Positions 31,496 to 40,479 of a stretch of 64,000 nt of DNA are shown here, piece by piece. A program made the position numbers and the translations under genes. Position 1 is the first letter of the stretch, and every line of letters begins with the position of its first letter. This DNA comes from Geomonas anaerohicana. GTDB taxonomy: Bacteria > Desulfobacterota > Desulfuromonadia > Geobacterales > Geobacteraceae. The DNA lies in the NCBI RefSeq assembly GCF_016458305.1, contig NZ_JAEMHL010000007.1, positions 62,001 through 126,000 on the forward strand. Direction: 5' to 3'. The notes below the pieces were generated by a model, which searched no databases, was not told the origin of the DNA, and was given only the letters and a program-made list of their open reading frames with translations.

Positions 31496-33348
31496 ATAAC
31501 ACCCCGCCGCAACGAAGGCCTTCGATCCGTCGCCAGTTGTCCATCCTGGTCGCCGCCTGCGTCCTGCCGGTCTGGCTGATCGCTGCCGTTATGGCGCGTC
31601 ACGCCTATGTCTCCAAGCTGGACCAGGTGAGCCGCGACCTGCTCGAGAATGCCCGCGCCATGACCATGGCGGTGGACCGGGAACTGGACAACGTCCAGGC
31701 CTCTCTCAGCGCGCTGGGCAGTTCCCCCTCCTTCAGGAGCGCCGATTTCGTCGCCCTGCACCTGCAGAGCAAGGAAATCCTCAAGAACTTCCCCGGTGCC
31801 GACATCATCATCGCCGACCGTACCGGGCAGCAACTGGTGAACACCTACCGCCCCCTGGGGAGCACGCTTCCCAGGCGCGGCAACCTGGACACCGTGCGCC
31901 GCATCTTCGAAGAGAACAAGCCCGTCGTCAGCAACCTCTTTCGCGGCGCCGTCACCAAACGCCCGGTGATCGCCATCGACGTGCCGGTGGTCATCGACGG
32001 TGCCGTCGCCTACGACCTTTCCATGTCCTTTCCCTCGCAGGTGCTCTCCTCGGTGCTGCAAAGCCAGAACGTCTTCAAGGACTGGTACGGGACCGTGGTG
32101 GACCGCAACGGCGTGATCACCGCCCGCACCAGGAACCTGGACCAATTCGTGGGCAAGGAACTGACCGGAGACCTGCGTGCAGCCCTGTCCCGGAGCAACG
32201 AAGGGGCGCTGCTCATCAAGACGCCCAAAGGAGGCACCACCTTTTCCGCATTCTCCAAATCCTCCTTCTCGGGATGGACCGTGGTCATTGCGGTCCCCGC
32301 CGAGGTCGCGCTGGCCGACATCTATAGCTGGATGCGCTGGGCGGTGGGGGTCGGCGTCGCCATTTCGCTGCTCGGGATCCTGCTGGCCTCCTGGCTCGCC
32401 AGCCGCATCGCGCGGGACATCCAGTCGCTGGTGCAGCCGGCGCTGGTCATCGGTAGCGGTGAGGTCGCCCCTGCGGTCGCCACCGGTTCCAAGGAGACCT
32501 CCGAGCTGGCCGAGGCACTGGTGCAGGCATCCCACCTGCTGCAGCGCCGGGCGGCGGAAAGGGATCAGGCGGAACGGCAGCTCTCCCTCACCATCGAGGA
32601 CCTGCGCCGCGAGACGGCGGAGCGGAGCCGGGCCATGGAGGAGGTGCGCCGGCAGGAACAGCTCCTCATCCAGCAAAGCCGCCAGGCGGCCCTGGGGGAG
32701 ATGGTGGGCAACATCGCCCACCAGTGGCGCCAGCCGCTTAACGCGCTGGGCCTTTTGGTGCAGCAGCCCCTTTTGTTCCACGAACTGGGCCAGCTGGACC
32801 GGGAGTTTCTCGTGGAGCACGTCGCCAAGTCCATGGCGATCGTGCGCCACATGTCGGAGACCATCGACGACTTCAGGAACTTCTTCAGGCCCGACAAGGA
32901 GAAGCTGCGCTTCAAGGTCGCCGACGAAGTGGCCAAGGTGCTCTCGCTGGTGGACGGCAGCCTGCAGTCCCTGGGGGTCTCCCTCAAGGTGCTGCAGCAG
33001 GGGGACCCGGTCATCGAAGGGTACCCCAACGAGTTCGCGCAGGTCCTGCTCAACATCCTGATCAACGCGCGCGACGCCATCGCCGAGCGGGCGGTGGCTG
33101 CTCCCGCGGTTCAGGTCAGCATCGCGGAGCAGGAGGGGAGGGCGGTGCTCACGGTAACGGACAACGCCGGAGGCATACCCGTGGAGATCATGGCCCGCAT
33201 CTTCGACCCCTACTTCACCACCAAGGGGCCCCAGGCCGGGACCGGCGTCGGGCTTTTCATGTCCAAGACCATCATCGAGAAAAACATGGGGGGGCTGCTC
33301 ACCGCGTGCAACGTGGACGGCGGCGCGCAATTCAGGATAGAGGTTTGA
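31492..33348 (+). CDS. Membrane sensor histidine kinase with Cache-type sensor
   Basis: 618 residues. TM1 (about 16-35) and TM2 (about 280-303) enclose an extracytoplasmic dCache-like domain. A coiled coil (about 345-395) follows, then the H-box IAHQWRQPLNAL (His410) and HATPase motifs (NILINARDA, DNAGGIP, FFTTKGPQAGTGVGL with Y for the first F). The 'HQWRQPL' H-box marks the kinase subtype common in epsilon and delta groups. The response regulator follows 1 bp after the stop, so the pair is a two-component system. Confidence 0.9.
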   Translation: MNNTPPQRRPSIRRQLSILVAACVLPVWLIAAVMARHAYVSKLDQVSRDLLENARAMTMAVDRELDNVQASLSALGSSPSFRSADFVALHLQSKEILKNFPGADIIIADRTGQQLVNTYRPLGSTLPRRGNLDTVRRIFEENKPVVSNLFRGAVTKRPVIAIDVPVVIDGAVAYDLSMSFPSQVLSSVLQSQNVFKDWYGTVVDRNGVITARTRNLDQFVGKELTGDLRAALSRSNEGALLIKTPKGGTTFSAFSKSSFSGWTVVIAVPAEVALADIYSWMRWAVGVGVAISLLGILLASWLASRIARDIQSLVQPALVIGSGEVAPAVATGSKETSELAEALVQASHLLQRRAAERDQAERQLSLTIEDLRRETAERSRAMEEVRRQEQLLIQQSRQAALGEMVGNIAHQWRQPLNALGLLVQQPLLFHELGQLDREFLVEHVAKSMAIVRHMSETIDDFRNFFRPDKEKLRFKVADEVAKVLSLVDGSLQSLGVSLKVLQQGDPVIEGYPNEFAQVLLNILINARDAIAERAVAAPAVQVSIAEQEGRAVLTVTDNAGGIPVEIMARIFDPYFTTKGPQAGTGVGLFMSKTIIEKNMGGLLTACNVDGGAQFRIEV

Positions 33349-33349
33349 C

Positions 33350-33787
33350 ATGGCGACTACCATGATGCTTGTCGAAGACGATCGCGATACCCTGGACATC
33401 CTCGCCGTCGTGCTGCGGCGCAAATTCGGCGACCTGCAGTTGTGCACCGCAGGGAACGGCAAGGAAGGGTTGGAACTGTTTAAGGAACGGGGTGCGGACA
33501 TCGTGATCACCGACGTCAACATGCCTGAAATGGGGGGCGTCGCCATGGTGCAGGCGATCCGGGGGATCAAGCCGCAGGTGCAGTTCATCTTCATCACGGC
33601 CGATGCCGGGAGAGCAACCCTGGAGCACTCGGTGGGGGGGGGCTTCGAACTCGACCATTACATCGAAAAACCCATCGATTACCGTGACCTCTTCTCAGCC
33701 ATAGAGGAGTCACTGGCAAAGCTGACGGCTATGGCGTCGGTCGCGCCTGCCGGTACTGAATCGAAGCCGCAACACAAAGCGCTATAA
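33350..33787 (+). CDS. Single-domain response regulator
   Basis: 145 residues, of which 1-125 form a receiver domain. Acidic pocket E9/D10/D11, phospho-acceptor D55 (VITDVNMPEMGG), Thr in FITAD and Lys in IEKPID are all present. There is no output domain; the last 20 residues are low complexity. It lies directly behind the kinase gene, its likely phosphodonor. Outputs could be protein-protein contacts or a phosphorelay. Confidence 0.9.
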   Translation: MATTMMLVEDDRDTLDILAVVLRRKFGDLQLCTAGNGKEGLELFKERGADIVITDVNMPEMGGVAMVQAIRGIKPQVQFIFITADAGRATLEHSVGGGFELDHYIEKPIDYRDLFSAIEESLAKLTAMASVAPAGTESKPQHKAL

Positions 33788-33903
33788 AGCGAATACGATG
33801 ACGAATGGTGTACAAGCGCCCGCCCAGGATGTATACTGAGCCCCGTTTCCCTGAGCTGTCGTACTGCTATCAAAGAGACCAGTCACACACAAGGAGGACG
33901 TCC

Positions 33904-34551
33904 ATGAAAAAGAACCTGCTCGCTATCCTCGTTTTGTCATTGCTTGCTCTTCCTGCCGCCGCCATGGCGACGCCCCCTCACCCCGGCCCGTACGTCTCCG
34001 GCTTTATCGGGGTGACCGTTCCCGAAACCGTCAATGCCACCAGTTTCGACGGCGTCACCACGTTCAACGACCGCATCAAGTTCGACCCGGGGCTCAACGT
34101 CGGCGGCACGCTGGGCTACGACTTCGGCCTGATGCGTCTGGAAGGCGAGATCTCCTACAAGGATCTGCAGCTGAACCGGGTCACCGATCGGGACAGCGGG
34201 CAGCGCTTCCGGATCGCCGACGGCAACGTCGATACCACCGCCTTCATGGCCAACGTCTTCTTCGACATGCATAACAACACCCCCATCACTCCCTATCTCG
34301 GCGGCGGCATAGGCTTCGCGGCGCTGCACCTGAACGACGTGTCCAGCACCGCCGGCGATTTTCTCTACGAGGCCGACGACCAGGTGGTGCTCGCCTACCA
34401 GGCCGGTGCCGGTCTGGAGATCGCCCTGAACCGCCAGCTTTCTCTCGACCTCGGCTACCGCTACTTCGGCACCTCGCAGGCCTCCTTCATCAACACCGAG
34501 TTCGAGGTCCAGACCCACAACGCGACCATGGGGCTTAGGCTGAAGTTCTGA
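33904..34551 (+). CDS. Opacity-type outer membrane beta-barrel protein
   Basis: 215 residues from an ATG with AAGGAGG upstream. Signal peptide 1-22 (cleavage near AMA-TP). The mature protein shows eight or so amphipathic strands (YVSGFIGVTV, LGYDFGLMRLEGEISY, TPYLGGGIGFAALHL, LSLDLGYRYF) and a final strand with terminal Phe (MGLRLKF), the mark of BAM-inserted barrels. It resembles the OmpX/Opacity fold. Function is unknown; a porin role is unlikely at this size. Confidence 0.85.
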   Translation: MKKNLLAILVLSLLALPAAAMATPPHPGPYVSGFIGVTVPETVNATSFDGVTTFNDRIKFDPGLNVGGTLGYDFGLMRLEGEISYKDLQLNRVTDRDSGQRFRIADGNVDTTAFMANVFFDMHNNTPITPYLGGGIGFAALHLNDVSSTAGDFLYEADDQVVLAYQAGAGLEIALNRQLSLDLGYRYFGTSQASFINTEFEVQTHNATMGLRLKF

Positions 34552-34574
34552 CACGAAGACCACCCGGGGTAGTC

Positions 34575-35387
34575 ATGAATGATCTGAGCGCTCACAACCA
34601 GGAACTGGAGCGGCAAAACCAGCAACTCCTGGACGCCTACGCCCAGTTGGACCGGGCCCTGGCTCAGTACGCCGAACTGTACGATTTCGCGCCGGTAGGC
34701 TACCTGACCATAGGGGAGGGGCGGCGCATCGAAAAGGTCAACCTGACCTGCTGCACCCTGTTGCAAAGGGACCGGGTGGTGCTGCTGGGGAAGGATTTTC
34801 TGGAACTGGTTGCCAGGGAGGACCGCCCGGCCCTGCTCGATTACCTTGACCGGATCTGCTGCCACAGCGACGGGGTCGAGTGCGAGGTACGGCTGCACAA
34901 CGGCACGCCGGTCCGGTTGGAGTCCGCCGTTTCACAGCAGCACCGCGAGTGCCGCATCGTCATGCTGGACGTGACCCGGCAGAAACAGGTCGAGGGGGCC
35001 CTGCGGGAAAGCGAGAAACGTTTCAAGGCCCTGGTGGAAGTCACCTCGGACCTGGTCTGGGAAGTGGATGGCAACGGGGTCTACACCTACGTCAGTCCCA
35101 AGGTGTTCGACCTGCTCGGTTACACAGTCGAGGAGGTGGTGGGTAAGACTCCTTTCGACCTGATGCCGCGTCATGAGGCCGACCGGCTGCTCATGATTTT
35201 CGCCGAACTCGCCGCGCGCCAGGAGCCGTTTCACAACCTGGAGAACATCAACATACGTAAAGACGGCAAGCAGGTGCTCCTCGAGACCAGCGCCGTACCC
35301 ATCTTCGACGCCGACGGCGTCTTTTGCGGTTTCCGTGGCATCGACCGGGACATCACCCACCGCATGTCCCGCACCGGGGAAACTTAG
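34575..35387 (+). CDS. PAS-domain protein without output domain
   Basis: 270 residues. A short N-terminal coiled coil (about 5-33) is followed by a PAS domain (about 35-140) and a second PAS/PAC (about 145-265, with the IRKDGKQVLLETSAVPIFD and GFRGIDRDIT motifs). No kinase, GGDEF or HTH follows before the stop, so it is a stand-alone sensor or an input domain lost from a kinase. A clear terminator follows, and the gene is closely behind the barrel gene (24 bp). Confidence 0.8.
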   Translation: MNDLSAHNQELERQNQQLLDAYAQLDRALAQYAELYDFAPVGYLTIGEGRRIEKVNLTCCTLLQRDRVVLLGKDFLELVAREDRPALLDYLDRICCHSDGVECEVRLHNGTPVRLESAVSQQHRECRIVMLDVTRQKQVEGALRESEKRFKALVEVTSDLVWEVDGNGVYTYVSPKVFDLLGYTVEEVVGKTPFDLMPRHEADRLLMIFAELAARQEPFHNLENINIRKDGKQVLLETSAVPIFDADGVFCGFRGIDRDITHRMSRTGET

Positions 35388-35417
35388 CCCCTTCACTCAC
35401 TGCGACCAATATACAAG

Positions 35418-35447
35418 AAGGCCGGGTCCCATGCCCCGGCCTTTCTT
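35418..35447 (+). terminator. Rho-independent terminator
   Basis: The stem AAGGCCGGG / CCCGGCCTT, with a short loop, is followed by TCTT. It lies 31 bp after the PAS gene. Confidence 0.85.
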
Positions 35448-35661
35448 GTCAGTATCCTCCTGCGCCGGGAGTATGGGGGCGGATTATTTCGTTGTAATAA
35501 AAGCGTTGTGTGATATTTTGGGCACCACTTCAGAGTGGTTGCCTCCAAGAAGGGATCGGCCACAGCAAAAACAGGTGAAACGACAGGTTGCCGGCGCTCG
35601 AAGTCAGGTGGTACCTGTGCCAAGGCGCCTGCGCCCCGGCCGGTGGTAATGGTGGTTGATT

Positions 35662-38070
35662 ATGCATAGGTTTGGTAACATCACTGCGCCGCTGCTCACG
35701 TGCTTCGTGACGCTGATCGCCACCCTTTACTGGGCGGATCCCCAGGTCGTGTTGGAGCCGACGGCGCTCCTGCCGGCTCTCAACACGGTTTTTCTCGCCT
35801 GCACCCCTTTCGTCATCGTTGTCATCTCCACCAGGCTGTTCCTGGCTGTCGGCCGCCTCCCCCTGCTCATGCTCGGTTGCGGCATGCTGGCGCTGGGGGG
35901 AGCAGGGGCGGTCTCGGGATGGTTCATAGGCCGGCCCGGCGGCCCCAACATCACCGTTACCATCTACAACAGCGGCGCCCTGTTGACCGGGCTGCTGCTT
36001 CTGGCCAGTGCCGTCATCCCGCTGCTCCGGGCGAAGGAGTCCGCTCCGCGGCTCCGGTTGCCATTGGTGCTGGCCTTCTACCTGGGTGTCGCGGCCATCT
36101 CGGGGAGCATCGTCGCCGCCGCGGCCACCGGCCTTGCGCCCGCTTTCATCGTCCAGGGAGCCGGTCCCACCCCGACCGGGAGGGGGGTTCTGGCGGCTGC
36201 CATTGCCTTTTACGCGGTGACCGCCGCTTTGTCCTTGAGGCAGTACGTAAAGATTCGGGTGGAACTGCTGCGCTGGTATGCCACCGGTCTCGCGCTTTTC
36301 GCCACCGGGCTGGCCGGCGTGCTGCTGCAGAAGTCGGTGGGGAGCCCGATCGGGTGGGCCGGGAGGACGGCCCAGTACACCGGCGGCATCTGCATCCTGG
36401 TGGGGGTGCTGACCTTCTGGAAGACCATCCTCAGCACCGGGCGCCCCCTCGCCGAGGCCTACGACGAGGTTTCCCGCCGGCGCATCAGCGAACTGGAGCA
36501 GATGAACGCCCAACTGAAGGACATGATGCAGGAGCAGAGCATCATTCTGGAGAACGTTCCCATCGCCATATTCAAAATCGCGGGCCGCAAACAGATCTGG
36601 CTCAACCGCAAGGCGGAGGAGCTCTTTCAGTACTCGAAGCAGGAGATGGAACTCCAGACCACCCGCAGGCTGTATCCCAGCGATGAAGCGTACGATCTTT
36701 TGGGAAGACAGGCATACCCTGTTCTGGTCCAGGGGCTGTCGTTTGAAACGGAACAGGAACTGATACGCAAGGACGGTGGCCGGCTTCGGGTCAGGTACAT
36801 CGGCAAGGCCATCGATCCGCCGGATCTCTCCAAGGGGATCCTGTGGCTTTTGGAGGACGTGACCGAGCGCAGGGCGCTGGAGTTGAAACTGGCCGAGAGC
36901 GAGGCCAAGTTCCGCAACCTGGTGATGAACGCACCCTTCCTGGTCACCAACGTCGACCGGGCCGGCACCATCGAATTTATCAACCGCTGCTCGGAAGGTT
37001 TCGAACCCCACAGCGTGACCGGCACCAGTTCCTACGACTACCTGGTAGGTGACAGCAAGGAGATCTACCGGGCCGCGTTGGAGCGGACCTTCCAAGAGCA
37101 GACTCCGCAGAGAATCATCGTGTCGGGCCTCGGTGACAACGGCGGCACCCGCTGGTTCGAGACCGTGCTGGGGCCGCTGGTGGCCGATGGAAGGATGGAT
37201 TCCGCAATCCAGGTCACCATCGATATTACCGAACGCAAGCTCGCCGAAATCGCCCTGCAGGACGCCAGGGACGAGTTGGAACGTCAGGTTGCGGCGCGGA
37301 CGGAGTCGCTCACTGCGGCCAACGCCAGGCTGCGCGCCGAGGTCGAGGAGCGCATGCGGGCCGAGGATCAGATCCTCGAGCACCAGAAGAAAATGGAAGC
37401 CCTGACCCAGGAACTTTCCCTCACCGAGGAGCGCGAACGGGAGCGTATCGCCGGAGAGTTGCACGACCAGGTCGGACAGCACCTCATCCTGGTGAAGCTC
37501 AAGCTGCAGTGGCTGGCCAACGAGCTGTCCTCTGAGAAGGATGTCGTGATAGCAGAGGAAATCGACAAGCTCCTTTCCCAGTCCATCCAGGACATCCGGT
37601 CCCTGACCTTTCAGCTGCGCCCCCCCATCCTCGCCAACGCGGGGCTCGCAGCGGCCATCAAGTGGCTGGCGGAAGAGCTCAGGGAAAATTACGGCCTCAA
37701 CTTCGAACTGCTGGACGACAACACCCCCCTGCCCCTCAGGTATGAAGTCCGCTCCTCCGTATTCCAGGCGGTGCGCGAAATCCTTTTGAACGTGGTCAAG
37801 CATTCGCACTGCACTCTGGCCCGTATCAGGCTGGGGAGCGACGCCGGCCGCGTTCAGATCGAAATCTCCGACAACGGCACCGGTTTCGACCCGGCCGAGG
37901 TGGCGCAGAAAAAGAGCCGCACCGGGGGATTCGGCCTCTTCAACGTGCGCAGGAAGATCGAGTACCTGGGGGGCGAACTCCTGATCGAAACGGAGCTGGG
38001 GGTGGGGACGCTGGTGGTGGTGGCGGTGCCGGCCGAAGTCGCCGGCCCGGGAGAGACACCTAAACAGTAA
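35662..38070 (+). CDS. Seven-helix membrane sensor kinase, NarX/HisKA_3 type
   Basis: 802 residues from the ATG (a TTG two codons upstream is possible). Seven hydrophobic segments fill residues 1-255 (MASE-type membrane sensor). Two PAS domains follow (about 285-395 and 400-520), then a coiled coil. The HisKA_3 dimerisation domain has phospho-acceptor His601 in GELHDQVGQHL. HATPase motifs (REILLNVVKHSH, DNGTGFD, GGFGLFNVRRKIEYLGG) follow. Kinases of this type pair with NarL/LuxR regulators, none of which is nearby, so it is an orphan here. Confidence 0.88.
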   Translation: MHRFGNITAPLLTCFVTLIATLYWADPQVVLEPTALLPALNTVFLACTPFVIVVISTRLFLAVGRLPLLMLGCGMLALGGAGAVSGWFIGRPGGPNITVTIYNSGALLTGLLLLASAVIPLLRAKESAPRLRLPLVLAFYLGVAAISGSIVAAAATGLAPAFIVQGAGPTPTGRGVLAAAIAFYAVTAALSLRQYVKIRVELLRWYATGLALFATGLAGVLLQKSVGSPIGWAGRTAQYTGGICILVGVLTFWKTILSTGRPLAEAYDEVSRRRISELEQMNAQLKDMMQEQSIILENVPIAIFKIAGRKQIWLNRKAEELFQYSKQEMELQTTRRLYPSDEAYDLLGRQAYPVLVQGLSFETEQELIRKDGGRLRVRYIGKAIDPPDLSKGILWLLEDVTERRALELKLAESEAKFRNLVMNAPFLVTNVDRAGTIEFINRCSEGFEPHSVTGTSSYDYLVGDSKEIYRAALERTFQEQTPQRIIVSGLGDNGGTRWFETVLGPLVADGRMDSAIQVTIDITERKLAEIALQDARDELERQVAARTESLTAANARLRAEVEERMRAEDQILEHQKKMEALTQELSLTEERERERIAGELHDQVGQHLILVKLKLQWLANELSSEKDVVIAEEIDKLLSQSIQDIRSLTFQLRPPILANAGLAAAIKWLAEELRENYGLNFELLDDNTPLPLRYEVRSSVFQAVREILLNVVKHSHCTLARIRLGSDAGRVQIEISDNGTGFDPAEVAQKKSRTGGFGLFNVRRKIEYLGGELLIETELGVGTLVVVAVPAEVAGPGETPKQ

Positions 38071-38153
38071 GAGCCGGAGCAGTGAGCCTGCCGGCGGCAA
38101 GGCAGGTGCAGCAATCGCAGCGCCTCATTCACGTGTCACGGGAGCAAGATCAT

Positions 38154-38639
38154 ATGAAAACAATCGATCACGACGATCTCGACAGCCTGAGCGCCGAGGC
38201 GCGCCAGTCGCCGCGCCAAAGGATGAACCGCAACCTGCACGGCGAGCTGGCCGACCCGGTCCAGCGCCTGGCCATCGCCATGGAGCCCGGTACCTACATA
38301 CGTCCCCATCACCATCGGCAGACCTGGGAGATCCTGACCCCGCTGCGGGGGCGCTTCGTGGTGTTGAGCTTCGACGACAGCGGCGTGGTGGTCGGGCGTG
38401 CCGTGCTGGGGGAGGATACCTGCGTGGTAGAAATTCCCGTGGGGGGGTGGCACGCGGTGCTTTCCCTCGACGAGGGGGGTGTCATCTTCGAGGTCAAGTG
38501 CGGACCCTACGCCCCCTTCAAGGAGGAAGACTTCGCCTCCTGGTCCCCGGCCGCCGAGGACCAGGCGCACGGCGAGCTGATGCGCTGGTTCGCGCATGCC
38601 CGGGTGGGGGAGCGCTGGTCCGGCTGCGGGGAAGCGTAA
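38154..38639 (+). CDS. WbuC-family cupin metalloprotein
   Basis: 161 residues from an ATG with GGGAG upstream. A cupin fold is indicated by RPHHHRQTWEILTPLRG (His cluster for a metal) and the IPVGGWHAVLSL strand; the N-terminal ARQSPRQRMNRNLH is typical of WbuC. In enterics wbuC sits in O-antigen clusters, and its function is unknown. It converges on arnD with one base between stops, so it may belong with envelope-polysaccharide genes. An upstream GTG (38082) would give a longer start and is not favoured. Confidence 0.78.
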   Translation: MKTIDHDDLDSLSAEARQSPRQRMNRNLHGELADPVQRLAIAMEPGTYIRPHHHRQTWEILTPLRGRFVVLSFDDSGVVVGRAVLGEDTCVVEIPVGGWHAVLSLDEGGVIFEVKCGPYAPFKEEDFASWSPAAEDQAHGELMRWFAHARVGERWSGCGEA

Positions 38640-38640
38640 G

Positions 38641-39549
38641 TCAGAGCGCCGGCCCCTGCAGGGCGACCGGCATGGCCCGGCCGGCCGTGTATCCCATGGT
38701 CACGGTGCAATCCGGGGCGGCGGTACCGTACTCGGCGGCCGCCTCCATGAGGGTCATGAAGCGCACGCCGCGCCCGGTCAGCCGGGTGAGCAGGTCCTTG
38801 AAGGGGGCGGCGAGGGCTTTCCCCTCGAGTTCCGCGTGGATGGTGTGCACGTTCAACCCGGAGCGCAGCCGCCTCAGGTAGATGTCGTTCACCGTGTCGG
38901 CGCTGACCCCGTTCTCCCCGATCAGCTCGTCCATGGTGGGCCAGGTGGAGGGGACCTGCAGGGTCCGGAAGCGCTTGCCGTTCAAAACGGGGTAGAAGGG
39001 GAACTCTCCCCTGGTGTCGCTGCAGTAGGCAAGCCCCAGCGCGTCCTGGGCCTCGAACGACGCGGCACTGACGGTCCAGCCGGGGGCGGCGGTGGTGGCC
39101 GCGGCACGGCCGAAGATCTCCTCGAAGCTGGCGCGGGCGCGCCCCAACTCGGTCTCGACCTCTGCGCGGGAGAGCCGGTGCAGGTGGTCGTGCCACTCCA
39201 CGTGGTCCCAGCAGTGGATCCCGATTTCGTGGCCGGCATCCTGCACGCTCCTGATCACCGCCTGCAGCTCCCTGCCGATCACCGGCGCCGGGAGCAGGGT
39301 GCCGTAGAGCATGGTCTTCAGGCCGTACATGGCCGGCGCCTTGGTGCGCAGCATCTTGGCCAGGAACCCCTTGTGCAGCAGGCGGCGCACCGCCTTGCCG
39401 GAGTTGTCGGGGCCCAGGGAGAAATAGAAGGTGGCGCGGACCCCGAAAGCTTCCAATAGCCGCAGCAGGTTGGGGATGCCGTCACGGGTGCCGCAGTAGG
39501 TATCGACATCCACCTTGAGCGCTACGGTCTGTGGTTCATAGTGATGCAT
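38641..39549 (-). CDS. arnD: ArnD-like deformylase of undecaprenyl-P-4-formamido-arabinose
   Basis: 302 residues, the size of ArnD (about 300). It is a NodB-fold protein: LKVDVDTYCG supplies the first acidic motif, ATFYFSLGPDNSGKA is the ArnD-specific segment, and HCWDHVEWHD supplies the metal-binding His pair. ArnD removes the formyl group from undecaprenyl-phosphate 4-formamido-arabinose at the inner membrane, the step before transfer to lipid A. GGAG lies 5 nt before the ATG. Last gene of the arn operon. Confidence 0.92.
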   Translation of the reverse strand: MHHYEPQTVALKVDVDTYCGTRDGIPNLLRLLEAFGVRATFYFSLGPDNSGKAVRRLLHKGFLAKMLRTKAPAMYGLKTMLYGTLLPAPVIGRELQAVIRSVQDAGHEIGIHCWDHVEWHDHLHRLSRAEVETELGRARASFEEIFGRAAATTAAPGWTVSAASFEAQDALGLAYCSDTRGEFPFYPVLNGKRFRTLQVPSTWPTMDELIGENGVSADTVNDIYLRRLRSGLNVHTIHAELEGKALAAPFKDLLTRLTGRGVRFMTLMEAAAEYGTAAPDCTVTMGYTAGRAMPVALQGPAL

Positions 39550-39567
39550 GCAGTCTCCGCTCCCGCT

Positions 39568-40479
39568 TCAGGTGAAAAGCGCGCCGTCGCACGGCGTCGC
39601 CTGCACGAAGTCTGCGGCGCACAGCTCCGCCGCCCCTTCCAACTGCAGGCGCCTAAGTTCCAAAAGGCCGCTGCCGGTCCCTACCAGGAGCGGCTGCGCG
39701 GAGAGCACCCGCCCCGGCTCCCCCGTCCCCTCGACGGGAAAGGCCTGCCAGACCAGGAGCTTCTTGCCGGCCAGGGTGGTGAAGGCGCCGGGGTAGGGGT
39801 GGGTGACGCCGCGCACCAGGTTGTAGATCTCCAGCGCGCTGAGGCTCCAGTCGATGCGTCCGTCCTCCGGCTTGCGGCCGCCGCAGTAGTTGCCTGCCTT
39901 GAGATCCATCGGTATCCGTGCCGCGGTCCCCGCTACCAGTTGCGGCCAGGAGCGGCGCAGCACCGTCACCGCGGCCTCGGTCACCTTGTTGAAGACGTCG
40001 AAGGCGGTGTCCTCGAAGGCAATCTCCACCTGTTGCTGGTCCACGATCTCGCCGGCGTCCGGCTTCTCCACCATGTAGTGCAGCGTGGCTCCCGTGGCAC
40101 GCTCCCCCTTGATCACCGCCCAGTTGACCGGCACCCGCCCGCGGTAGCGCGGCAGGTAGGAGCCGTGCATGTTGAGGGCGCCGCGCCCGGCCAGGGCCAG
40201 TACCTCGGGGGAGATCATGTTGCGGTAGTAAAAGGAGAGCAGGAAGTCCGGGGCAAGTTCCGCGATCATGGCGCGGTTCTCCGGGGCGTTGATGCTGCTG
40301 GTCAGGCACGGGATGCCGTGGCGTGCCGCCAGGGCGCGCACCGACTGGAACCAGATCTCCTCGCCGGGGGAGTCCTCGTGACTGAAGACCAGGCGGACGT
40401 CGGCCCCCTGCCGCAGCAACTCCTCCAGGCAACGGTAGCCCACGTTGTGGTAGGCGCAGACGACCACCTTATCCCTCAT
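39568..40479 (-). CDS. UDP-4-amino-arabinose formyltransferase (ArnA N-terminal domain as a separate protein)
   Basis: 303 residues. It matches the formyltransferase half of ArnA: an N-terminal VVCAYHNVGYRCLEELL Rossmann part, the catalytic LNMHGSYLPRYRGRVPVNWAVI segment (Asn, His) and Asp in HYMVEKPDAGEIVDQ. It stops where the dehydrogenase domain would begin in E. coli ArnA; that domain is encoded by a different gene upstream. The start at 40479 has GGAGGAAG upstream and overlaps arnC by 11 bp. A Met four codons earlier is possible. Confidence 0.88.
   Translation of the reverse strand: MRDKVVVCAYHNVGYRCLEELLRQGADVRLVFSHEDSPGEEIWFQSVRALAARHGIPCLTSSINAPENRAMIAELAPDFLLSFYYRNMISPEVLALAGRGALNMHGSYLPRYRGRVPVNWAVIKGERATGATLHYMVEKPDAGEIVDQQQVEIAFEDTAFDVFNKVTEAAVTVLRRSWPQLVAGTAARIPMDLKAGNYCGGRKPEDGRIDWSLSALEIYNLVRGVTHPYPGAFTTLAGKKLLVWQAFPVEGTGEPGRVLSAQPLLVGTGSGLLELRRLQLEGAAELCAADFVQATPCDGALFT

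Noticed and set aside
35530-38100. An 856-residue minus-strand open frame
   Set aside because: Antisense shadow of the sensor kinase, whose H-box and HATPase motifs are in order on the plus strand.
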